Part shown: positions 1 through 5,243 of the stretch, piece after piece | Numbering within the stretch: position 1 is the first letter of the stretch | Layout of the letters: each line of letters opens with the position of its first letter | Origin: Chloroflexia bacterium | GTDB lineage: Bacteria; Chloroflexota; Chloroflexia; Thermomicrobiales; UBA6265 | Direction: 5' to 3' | Assembly (NCBI GenBank): GCA_013698495.1 | Contig: JACCUV010000013.1 | Location: 1-8,726, forward strand | DNA: 8,726 nucleotides | The notes under the pieces: model-generated | Told to the model about the DNA's origin: nothing | What the model saw: the letters and a program-made list of their open reading frames with translations, nothing else | The model's database searches: none | Position numbers and translations under genes: made by a program

Positions 1-103
1 ATCCGCGTTGCTCGGCTAACCGGGCCATCTCGAGATGTTGCCGCCATGAGGCGACGTATTCGACCTCGGGAAGTTGCAGGCCGATTTTGAAACGCTTGGT
101 CAT
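1..103 (-). CDS. LLM-class flavin/F420-dependent oxidoreductase, N-terminal fragment
   Basis: Only the first 34 codons lie in the window; the gene continues beyond base 1. The translation begins MTKRFKIGLQLPEVEYVASW and continues RQHLEMARLAEQRG. This is the first beta strand and first helix of luciferase-like monooxygenases, where a K-I-G-L-Q-L-P strand is followed by an helix ending A-x-x-A-E-x-x-G. Family members are TIM-barrel enzymes that use FMN or coenzyme F420 to oxidise or reduce varied small substrates; nothing here identifies the substrate. The ATG at 103-101 is the only sensible start because an in-frame TGA sits at 109-107. No clear Shine-Dalgarno precedes it, so initiation may be weak or from a short leader. 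It is transcribed away from nadA. Seen: the reading frame and motif. Inferred: the family, from about 34 residues. Confidence 0.75.
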   Translation of the reverse strand, partial: MTKRFKIGLQLPEVEYVASWRQHLEMARLAEQRG

Positions 104-210
104 TGTTCATACCCATGCCAGCGAAACTGCATGCCGTCGTCTCAACGTTGCAAGGCGCCCACAGTGAGATTCTATCCGAAACGACTTCGTGCGTACTTTC
201 CCCGCATGGG

Positions 211-223
211 ATGTGATTCACAT
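211..223. promoter_or_regulatory. Perfect 13-bp palindrome ATGTGATTCACAT
   Basis: ATGTGA and TCACAT are exact reverse complements around a central T. It lies about 110 bp upstream of the minus-strand LLM gene start and next to the SDR remnant. Half-sites of TGTGA/TCACA type are used by CRP/FNR-family regulators, but the arms here are much closer together than in a CRP site. It could be an operator for another dimeric repressor, or chance. Confidence 0.2.
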
Positions 224-228
224 TTTGG

Positions 229-330
229 TGTGAGTCCAGGGACAATGGCGTTGGCGCGCACGCCATTCAAATCCCTCGCCAGCGACGGGCCCTGAGTAAA
301 CCCTGTGATGGTTCCGCCGGCTCGGTTGAT
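229..330 (-). pseudogene. Short-chain dehydrogenase/reductase (SDR) remnant
   Basis: A minus-strand open stretch (about 354 down to 172) encodes, in its middle, AGGTITGFTQ, then GPSLARDLN, then GVRANAIVPGLT. This matches the conserved helix and loop after the catalytic Tyr-x-x-x-Lys of classical SDRs, usually written A-S-K-x-x-(I/V)-x-G-(F/L)-T-x-S-L-A-R-(D/E)-L-x-x-x-G-(V/I)-R-(A/V)-N-A-(I/V)-x-P-G. The YxxxK motif itself is lost (W-I-N-R-A stands where Y-x-A-S-K-A is expected), two residues (G-P) are inserted before S-L-A-R and two or three are missing before G-V-R. The residues after P-G-L-T no longer look like an SDR and stop codons follow. A faint match to the SDR strand D-I-L-V-N-N-A-G may exist near 474-510 (H-I-L-I-F-G-G-I). 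I read this as a decayed gene, not a functional small protein. Confidence 0.55.
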
Positions 331-562
331 CCAGGCTTGGGCGGGATGACCCATTCGACAAGCTTAGGGCAGGCAACGCTACGCGTTCGCGGGCCAGATC
401 AGGGATGTCGTAGAGTGCTTCAGGCCCGCTCGTCCTCCCTCACGAGACCGCTACGGCGAAACTCGGTCGTCAGATACCCCCAAATATCAGAATGTGAACC
501 ACACCCTTTCCCGTATCCAGGATCGACTGGTTGACGCGTAGCTGGGGCCGAGAAACAGGTAC

Positions 563-583
563 TTAGTGTCATATTGACAATTA
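563..583. promoter_or_regulatory. Palindromic operator copy 1 upstream of nadA
   Basis: The core is TGTCA-TAT-TGACA, an exact 5-3-5 inverted repeat flanked by TTAG on the left and ATTA on the right. Together with one or two flanking bases on each side it forms a 26-base unit (561-586) that is repeated at 618-643 with 22 of 26 bases identical. The right half-site contains TTGACA, which also serves as the -35 box of the predicted nadA promoter, so a bound protein would be expected to block RNA polymerase. Candidate binders are NAD-pathway repressors such as NrtR or NiaR; I cannot verify a consensus match from memory. Confidence 0.7.
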
Positions 584-602
584 CTCCCGAGACCCTTAAC
601 AT
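574..602 (+). promoter_or_regulatory. Sigma70-type promoter of the nadA operon
   Basis: TTGACA at 574-579 is a perfect -35 hexamer. After exactly 17 bases comes TAACAT at 597-602, which matches TATAAT in four of six positions. Transcription would start around 609, giving a leader of about 120 nt before the nadA ATG. Both operator copies lie where a repressor could act: one over the -35 box, one at roughly +11 to +31. Confidence 0.6.
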
Positions 603-619
603 TGCCGCAACGTGACGAC

Positions 620-640
620 TTAGTGTCACCGTGACAATAA
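620..640. promoter_or_regulatory. Palindromic operator copy 2 upstream of nadA
   Basis: The centre is a perfect 13-bp palindrome, TGTCAC-C-GTGACA (624-636), and the wider arms TTAgTGTCA / TGACAaTAA match except at one position. It lies 57 bp downstream of copy 1 in the same orientation, just after the predicted transcription start. The strict conservation of the half-sites against a changed 3-base centre (TAT versus CCG) is what is expected of a protein-binding site. Confidence 0.7.
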
Positions 641-675
641 CTCGGATCGAACGCTTCCATCGCCTATCGTTTTAC

Positions 676-720
676 GGACCCTTGAGGTCCAGCAAGCGCG
701 AGTGCAACTCGTGCGAGGAG
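676..720 (+). promoter_or_regulatory. nadA leader hairpins and Shine-Dalgarno
   Basis: A 5-bp stem GGACC/GGTCC (676-680/686-690) is followed by an 8-bp stem with one G-U pair, GCGCGAGT/ACTCGTGC (696-703/707-714), closed by a GCA triloop. The second hairpin ends at the base before the Shine-Dalgarno GAGGAG (715-720), which is 10 bases ahead of the nadA ATG. The hairpin could stabilise the leader or tune ribosome access. No U-tract follows, so it is not a terminator. Confidence 0.4.
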
Positions 721-730
721 ACCGCGGTTC

Positions 731-2011
731 ATGGTCGCCAAGCGACAAGACGCCGATTTGGCCATGTGGCCGAATCATGACGCACGACAGACGGCAACCG
801 CCACACTGGAACGCCCCGCGAAACCGACCCTGTGGCTGGTCGATGCCCAAATGGAACCCGCTTCATGCGTTCCGGAGGAGGGTGTCGGCGCCTACGATCG
901 ACTCAAGGAGTACGGAGTCGGTCCGCTTCGCCAGCAGCGCATAGACCGGGCCTACTTCAAGATGCCGGCGGAGGAACGCGATGCCCGGATTTGGGAGCTG
1001 CGTACCCAGCTCGGCAGCCGATTGACGATTCTCGGTCATCACTACCAGCGCGATGAAGTCATTCAGTTCGCCGACTTCCAGGGCGACTCGTACAAGCTTT
1101 CCCAGCAAGCAGCGGCGCAGAGCGAGGCGGAGTTCACCCTGTTCTGCGGTGTGCACTTCATGGCCGAAAGCGCCCATATTCTAGGCTCGCCAGACCAGCA
1201 TGTCATTCTCCCGAATCTCGAGGCGGGTTGCTCGATGGCGGACATGGCGAAACCGGAAGACGTCGAAGCCGCCTGGAACACGCTTTCCGATCTGGGAATA
1301 CGCGGGATCGTACCGGTGACGTACATGAATTCGGCGGCGACGCTCAAGGCGTTCTGTGGCCGCAACGGCGGAATTGTGTGCACGTCCTCCAATGCGCCGC
1401 GGGTCTACGATTGGGCGTTCGATCGCGGCGAGCGCCTGTTCTTCTTTCCGGACGAGCATCTGGGGCGCAATACTGGCGTTCGCAAGGACATTCCCCTTGA
1501 CCAAATGGTGGTCTGGGACCCGTTCCTGCCGCTTGGCGGCAACACCGAAGAGCAGTTGCGCAACGCCAGGGTGTACCTGTGGAAGGGCTACTGTTCGGTT
1601 CACGCTCGATTCTCGGTTGCCCAAATCGCCAAGGCGCGGGATGATTTCCCGGATGTGCAAGTGGTCGTCCATCCGGAGTGCCCACTCGACGTTGTCCAGG
1701 CATCGGACTTCGATGGCTCGACCGAGTACATCATTGACTTGATCAGGGCGGCGCCCGACGGCACGACCTGGGCGGTCGGAACCGAAATCAATCTCGTGCG
1801 CCGACTCCAGGCGCAGATGCCGGAGAAGACGATCTTTTGTCTCGATCCTGTGATTTGCCCCTGTTCCACAATGTACAGGATTCACCCGGCGTATATGCTT
1901 TGGACACTCGAACACCTTGTTCGCGGCGAAGTCGTCAATGAGATCACGGTTGAACCGGCGATCGCCGATCAGGCCCGGGTGGCGCTCGATCGCATGCTTT
2001 CGGTTCCATAG
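731..2011 (+). CDS. nadA: Quinolinate synthase NadA (long form)
   Basis: NadA condenses iminoaspartate with dihydroxyacetone phosphate to quinolinate, the first committed ring of de novo NAD synthesis, in the cytoplasm, using a [4Fe-4S] cluster. The 426-residue product has family motifs in order: LGHHYQRDEVIQFAD (101-115), GDSYKLS (118-124), FCGVHFMAESAHIL (138-151), NLEAGCSMAD (162-171), VTYMNS (196-201), a C-T-S-S-N-A stretch (217-222), VVVHPECP (311-318) and ICPCSTMYR (375-383). Likely cluster ligands are C167, C317 and C376 or C378. Compared with typical NadA of about 300-370 residues it has an N-terminal extension of roughly 75-90 residues. The ATG at 731 is favoured by GAGGAG 10 bases upstream. 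nadB and nadC are not in the window, so they lie elsewhere or aspartate is oxidised by another enzyme. It heads an operon with the peroxiredoxin gene (11-base gap) and has the double-operator promoter upstream. Confidence 0.96.
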   Translation: MVAKRQDADLAMWPNHDARQTATATLERPAKPTLWLVDAQMEPASCVPEEGVGAYDRLKEYGVGPLRQQRIDRAYFKMPAEERDARIWELRTQLGSRLTILGHHYQRDEVIQFADFQGDSYKLSQQAAAQSEAEFTLFCGVHFMAESAHILGSPDQHVILPNLEAGCSMADMAKPEDVEAAWNTLSDLGIRGIVPVTYMNSAATLKAFCGRNGGIVCTSSNAPRVYDWAFDRGERLFFFPDEHLGRNTGVRKDIPLDQMVVWDPFLPLGGNTEEQLRNARVYLWKGYCSVHARFSVAQIAKARDDFPDVQVVVHPECPLDVVQASDFDGSTEYIIDLIRAAPDGTTWAVGTEINLVRRLQAQMPEKTIFCLDPVICPCSTMYRIHPAYMLWTLEHLVRGEVVNEITVEPAIADQARVALDRMLSVP

Positions 2012-2022
2012 CGGAGGACCAG

Positions 2023-2490
2023 ATGACGTTGATTGAGGTCGGATCAGCAGCTCCGGACTTTACGCTCAAGAACGATGATGGCGAGGAATTTCACCTGGCG
2101 GACCTGCGCGGATTTGTACGCGCGATGCTCGTGTTCTATCCGAAAGACTTTACCCCCGGCTGCACAGACCAGTTAATTCAGGTGCGCAAACACATCGAGC
2201 ACTTGCGCGGAGCCGGTATCGAGCCGATTGGGGTCAATCCCGACGATGCGGCCAGCCACAAGGCGTTCCGCAAAGAGCACGGCCTGAATATCGACCTGTT
2301 GGTCGATGAGGACGCTGCGGTCGCCCGCGCGTACGGCGCGATCAAGCCCGAAGGGGAAGGTATTCAGCGTTCGGTGGTGGTTGTTGGCAAGGATGGCAAT
2401 GTGATCTTCGCCGAGCACGGAGCACCGCCGTGGCAGCGGATTCTCAGCGCGATGCGCAAGACGGACGATTCGCTCGTGCCGGCATCCTGA
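2023..2490 (+). CDS. Peroxiredoxin, AhpC/TSA (BCP-like), one-cysteine type
   Basis: This 155-residue cytoplasmic thiol peroxidase reduces hydrogen peroxide or organic peroxides. It shows G-x-x-A-P-D-F-T-L near the N-terminus (7-15), the active-site motif P-x-x-x-T-x-x-C as YPKDFTPGCTDQ (P40, T44, peroxidatic C47) and the catalytic arginine R116 in QRSVVVV. C47 is the only cysteine. BCP-type proteins usually have a resolving cysteine five residues after the peroxidatic one; here that position is isoleucine (I52). It should therefore work as a one-Cys enzyme that needs an external thiol partner. The gene starts 11 bases after the nadA stop behind GGAGG, so it is almost certainly co-transcribed with nadA. 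Its stop is only 6 bases from the stop of the converging PRC-barrel gene, and no clear terminator hairpin separates them. Confidence 0.93.
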   Translation: MTLIEVGSAAPDFTLKNDDGEEFHLADLRGFVRAMLVFYPKDFTPGCTDQLIQVRKHIEHLRGAGIEPIGVNPDDAASHKAFRKEHGLNIDLLVDEDAAVARAYGAIKPEGEGIQRSVVVVGKDGNVIFAEHGAPPWQRILSAMRKTDDSLVPAS

Positions 2491-2496
2491 GATCGA

Positions 2497-3615
2497 TCAA
2501 TCCCGTTTGTCGTTGCCGCTGAGCCAGTAAAACGGCACTTCGAAATACGTGGAGATCGTGACCTCGTCCTGCCGGCTAAGCGGGGCGAGGTTGTCGAATC
2601 TCGGCGCCGCGCGCAATTCTTCGCGGGTGGTGTCGATGTTGACAATCCAGCCATTGGTGTCCGCCAGCACCGCCGGCACGGCGATGCGGCTTTTCCCCAT
2701 GCCCAGGAATCCGCCAACACTCACCAGCACGTACCGGATCACAACCCCTCGTCGATTCGCCGCCGAATGCGGAGCATTGTCGCCATCCTGTGTCACCTTG
2801 TTCTCGAACAGGACGTCGACGATCGTCCCCAGCGATTCGCCCCGCGGCGTCGAGGCCTGCCGTCCGCGCAGGTCGATCGAGTGATTTCTCCACCCGCCGT
2901 CGCTGGTGAGCCGACGCAGCGGCGCGATCGCATCGGCGATGACGACCGACCCGCCGCCGTCCGGTCCGGTCAGGAGCAGCCGCAACGCGGTCTTGTGAAT
3001 GGAACTGTCGGTTCGCGCGAGTCCAACGTGCACTGCATCGAACGCCGAGAAGGTCTTGTGCGCCGCCCTGACTGTCCCGACCTGCGACGAGGTGACGGCA
3101 ATCAATGGCGATCCGGCGACGACGCGCTTCTCCAGATATCCCGATTCATCCTGATGGAAACCGAATGCGGCGAGGGCCCTGCTTAACTGACGACTGGAGT
3201 CGTCGGCCATGACATCCCCGCTCTCTCCATTGGCGGGTCCAGGTCGCACATCGCGGATAGTCGCGAGCACCGCGCCGATCGGACCGGCCACGAGATAGCT
3301 GGCCCGGTCCGGCAAAATGAGTGAGGCGAGGCCCTGCAGCCAACTGCCGACCGCGTCGAGCGCCGACGAGGCGATCACCCGCGAGAGCACCGTTTCGTAC
3401 TGGACGGTCGGGTCGGGATCGAGCACGCGCTCGCGCAGGATGACCGAAATGCCCTCGGATGGCTGATCGCTTTTCCGGAGCGCGGTCAACGCGTGTTCGG
3501 CATCGATCGTGTCGTCGAACAGGGCGATGATGGTGCGCGGGAAGTCCGGTTCGTCCGTATGCAACGGGTCCGTGGCATTCCCTCCGCGACGTCGTGGTGG
3601 CGCGGGAGCGCTCAT
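2497..3615 (-). CDS. PRC-barrel domain protein with stress-protein-like N-terminal region
   Basis: The 372-residue product seems to have two parts. Residues 27-120 begin RTIIALFDDTIDAEHALTAL, an alpha/beta start resembling general-stress/YflT-like or DUF1269-like domains, followed by a small-residue-rich, membrane-seeking or glycine-zipper-like stretch (about 85-120). A second alpha/beta unit follows (about 143-200). Residues 243-345 look like a PRC-barrel: S-L-G-T-I-V-D-V-L-F, then RYVLVSVGGFLGMGKSRIAV, a P at 313, and T-x-E-E-L-R-x-A-P-x-F. PRC-barrels are small beta barrels used for RNA-processing or membrane-associated regulatory contacts. The first 26 residues are proline/arginine-rich and probably disordered. 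The start is supported by GGGAG just upstream and by the ATGA overlap with the upstream transporter gene, which implies translational coupling. The exact function is unknown; the C-terminal domain call is firmer than the N-terminal one. Confidence 0.75.
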   Translation of the reverse strand: MSAPAPPRRRGGNATDPLHTDEPDFPRTIIALFDDTIDAEHALTALRKSDQPSEGISVILRERVLDPDPTVQYETVLSRVIASSALDAVGSWLQGLASLILPDRASYLVAGPIGAVLATIRDVRPGPANGESGDVMADDSSRQLSRALAAFGFHQDESGYLEKRVVAGSPLIAVTSSQVGTVRAAHKTFSAFDAVHVGLARTDSSIHKTALRLLLTGPDGGGSVVIADAIAPLRRLTSDGGWRNHSIDLRGRQASTPRGESLGTIVDVLFENKVTQDGDNAPHSAANRRGVVIRYVLVSVGGFLGMGKSRIAVPAVLADTNGWIVNIDTTREELRAAPRFDNLAPLSRQDEVTISTYFEVPFYWLSGNDKRD

Positions 3616-4835
3616 AGGCTCCCTGACTCACCGCCGCGCGAGATTTCCCGACGCCTGGTTGTCTTCGGAGATTGGGAAACTCCTCGCTTGAGTCGGGAAA
3701 GCGAACCGTTCGAAGGCACGAATGGCGAACCGAACTGCGCGGGAGAGAGGGGAGAGATGTCCATCGTACTCAACTCCGTGGCGAGGCGATCGTCCCGTCC
3801 GCGCAGCAGATTACTGACCAACACCTGCACCGCCGCCCCGACCGGAATCGCCAGCAGCGAACCAACCGGACCACCCAGAGCGTTGCCAATCAGGACTGCA
3901 AGGATCACGGTCAACGGGCTCATACCCACAGCGTTCTTCATCACCCTTGGGACGAGGACGGCGCCCTCGATTTGCTGCAACACGATTACGAAAGCGATGA
4001 CCCAGAGCGCTTTTTCCGGTGAATCGGCCAACGCGAACAGTGCGGCGGCGCCACCGCCGATGAATGGACCGATGAAGGGAATGGCGGCGGTGATTCCCGC
4101 CCAAATTGCCAACGCGAGCCAGAATCGCAGATCCATTAACCAGTACGCGACCCCGGAGCAGACGCCGATAATCGTCATCAGCACCAACTGGCCACGAGTC
4201 CAACCGCCGATCCGGAACTCGATTTCGTCCCAGATTTCATGGGCTCGGGCTCGATGGCGGAGTTGAAACAGCCCCAGCAGCACTCGTTTGAGGGTGGCCT
4301 TCTCGGTCATCCAGTAAAAAGCCACAATCAGCAACGAAACGATCGTGAAGAGGATGCCAAGCGCGGATGTCGCGACCCCCAGGGCCTGGTCCTGACCGAT
4401 TTCAGGCGAAGTGCGGATTCGCAGGTAGGTATTCTCGATGCGCCACAGTGCTTGATATCCCCATTGGCGGATGATCGCGTTGTCGCTGTCCAGTGCGCGT
4501 TGCCGGAGTTGATCGAACATATCGGGTATCGCCTCATCGAGCGAGGCGAACTGATGGACGATCATCGGCACCAGCAGGTACAGCCCACCGATGATGACGG
4601 TGAGCAAGGTCGCGTACACGATCAGGATTGCCTGGCCGCGTTTGAAACCCGCCCGACGCAGCCGGAAAACCAGCGGCTCGATTGCGGCCGCAAAGATGAT
4701 GCCCAACGCCATCACGAAGATAATGGACCTGATCTGGATCACCAACCATGCCAGGGCCACGACTGCGATTACGGCGAGGGTGTACAAAACGAGGCGAGTG
4801 ACGGAGAGATTTGTGGACACCTGAAGCCCCGGCAT
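3612..4835 (-). CDS. AI-2E family transporter (TqsA/PerM-like membrane protein)
   Basis: This 407-residue inner-membrane protein has about eight hydrophobic segments (roughly 14-34, 37-57, 68-90, 157-175, 214-234, 238-268, 276-295 and 304-340). Between segments 3 and 4 is a long soluble region (about 92-150), as in the AI-2E/UPF0118 family. The family signature is clear: AAIPFIGPFIGG (250-261), then LQQIEGAVLVPRVMKNAVGM (286-305), then L-x-V-L-I-G-N-A-L-G-G-P-V-G-x-L-L-A-I-P (312-331). Family members export autoinducer-2 (TqsA) or act in Na+/H+ antiport and envelope homeostasis; which applies here cannot be told. The last 60 residues are polar, basic and probably disordered, longer than usual. 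It is the first gene of a two-gene unit whose second gene starts within its stop codon. No strong Shine-Dalgarno precedes the ATG; a GTG at codon 6 is an alternative. A TAGAAT -10-like box occurs at 4908-4903 without a convincing -35. Confidence 0.9.
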   Translation of the reverse strand: MPGLQVSTNLSVTRLVLYTLAVIAVVALAWLVIQIRSIIFVMALGIIFAAAIEPLVFRLRRAGFKRGQAILIVYATLLTVIIGGLYLLVPMIVHQFASLDEAIPDMFDQLRQRALDSDNAIIRQWGYQALWRIENTYLRIRTSPEIGQDQALGVATSALGILFTIVSLLIVAFYWMTEKATLKRVLLGLFQLRHRARAHEIWDEIEFRIGGWTRGQLVLMTIIGVCSGVAYWLMDLRFWLALAIWAGITAAIPFIGPFIGGGAAALFALADSPEKALWVIAFVIVLQQIEGAVLVPRVMKNAVGMSPLTVILAVLIGNALGGPVGSLLAIPVGAAVQVLVSNLLRGRDDRLATELSTMDISPLSPAQFGSPFVPSNGSLSRLKRGVSQSPKTTRRREISRGGESGSL

Positions 4836-4934
4836 TCTGCAATTGAGCGTGGATCGCCGGCAGAGCCCCGACTGGACTCAGCGTCGCTGTCGATAGGTGT
4901 TCATTCTAACCAATTTTGGCAAGACGCCGTCGCA

Positions 4935-5026
4935 TCACAGGTACGATTCACGTTCTGTGACGAGGCGTTGTTCGGTGGCCCCAACCAACGCCTGGCAATT
5001 CCGGCGCTCGTGGGGGCGGCGCCCCC
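4935..5026. other. Series of three perfect inverted repeats
   Basis: Three hairpins follow one another: TCACAG/CTGTGA (4935-4940/4955-4960, 14-base loop), AGGCGTT/AACGCCT (4963-4969/4987-4993) and a 15-bp palindrome GGGGGCGGCGCCCCC (5012-5026). None has a T-tract on either strand, so simple intrinsic terminators are unlikely. They lie between the end of gpi and the start of the AI-2E gene on the minus strand, and upstream of a 27-codon ORF on the plus strand. They may form part of a structured leader together with the pseudoknot at 5036-5081. Confidence 0.4.
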
Positions 5027-5035
5027 GGCATAAAC

Positions 5036-5081
5036 GACACCCGGACGGTCGCGGTGCACGGGTGTCCGTCCGATCTGCACC
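5036..5081. ncRNA. Candidate H-type RNA pseudoknot
   Basis: Stem 1 is an exact 8-bp pairing, GACACCCG (5036-5043) with CGGGTGTC (5059-5066). Stem 2 is an exact 6-bp pairing between the loop of stem 1, GGTGCA (5053-5058), and TGCACC (5076-5081). The two stems abut with no base between them and are spanned by loops of 9 and 9 nt, which is textbook H-type geometry. Read on the plus strand it precedes the Shine-Dalgarno of the ORF at 5130. Read on the minus strand it lies in the leader region of the AI-2E transporter gene. A metabolite-sensing leader, a ncRNA or an accidental fold are all possible; I recognise no known riboswitch class. Confidence 0.4.
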
Positions 5082-5086
5082 AGGTT

Positions 5087-5120
5087 CGCCCTGCCACGAC
5101 CATCCATTGAGGGCGGGAGG
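5087..5120 (+). promoter_or_regulatory. Hairpin running into the Shine-Dalgarno of the 27-codon ORF
   Basis: CGCCCT (5087-5092) pairs exactly with AGGGCG (5110-5115), and two more G-U pairs (5085-5086 with 5116-5117) can extend the stem into the Shine-Dalgarno GGGAGG (5115-5120). That purine run is 9 bases before the ATG at 5130. The arrangement would let the stem partly hide the ribosome binding site. Confidence 0.35.
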
Positions 5121-5129
5121 ACGGGCAAC

Positions 5130-5213
5130 ATGATCGACCAGATCCGGGACGCCTGGAAGCTGTTCATGGTCGATCCTGATCCGCCCATACGAATCGGCTA
5201 CAAGCAGGAGTAG
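5130..5213 (+). CDS. Possible 27-residue small protein
   Basis: The ORF reads MIDQIRDAWKLFMVDPDP followed by PIRIGYKQE and ends in TAG. A strong Shine-Dalgarno, GGGAGG, is centred a suitable distance (9 bases) from the ATG. The first half could form an amphipathic helix (I2, I5, W9, L11, F12, M13 on one side); the second half is proline-rich and charged. I recognise no family. It sits alone on the plus strand, converging with gpi (30-base gap), downstream of a dense set of inverted repeats. It could be a genuine micro-protein, a leader peptide of a structured RNA, or a chance ORF beside a purine-rich stretch. Its 5' end shares 15 identical bases (5128-5142) with the minus strand at 8589-8575. 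Confidence 0.4.
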   Translation: MIDQIRDAWKLFMVDPDPPIRIGYKQE

Positions 5214-5243
5214 TTCCTCGCCTCGGATCCAAATTCGGACCGC

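Larger units (their letters stand above)
104..560. other. Intergenic stretch without an intact gene
   Basis: Between the LLM gene start and the nadA control region I find only short open stretches with no family resemblance, apart from the SDR remnant and the 13-bp palindrome at 211-223. No tRNA-like fold, T-tract terminator or long repeat was recognised. The likely content is decayed gene sequence plus the upstream region of the LLM gene. Confidence 0.5.

Noticed and set aside
603..730. NAD+ riboswitch of the nadA-motif type in the nadA leader
   Set aside because: The leader has two simple hairpins and protein-type palindromes; I do not see the repeated conserved aptamer domains expected for that class.
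1181..1915. Minus-strand 244-codon open frame inside nadA
   Set aside because: It is a shadow of nadA; the plus strand carries all quinolinate synthase motifs and the antisense product resembles nothing.
2488..2499. Bidirectional terminator between peroxiredoxin and PRC-barrel genes
   Set aside because: Only the short palindrome GATCGATC is present in the 6-base gap region; there is no real stem or T-tract.
4239..5033. Plus-strand 264-codon open frame
   Set aside because: It runs antisense to the AI-2E gene over most of its length, has no family motifs, is rich in D/H/Q/R as mirror frames of GC-rich genes are, and has no ribosome site.
5012..5070. Possible fluoride riboswitch, from CATAAACG after a GC hairpin
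   Set aside because: The short string recalls the fluoride aptamer, but the required GGNGAUG-type segment and the following conserved junction are missing, and no fluoride exporter gene follows.
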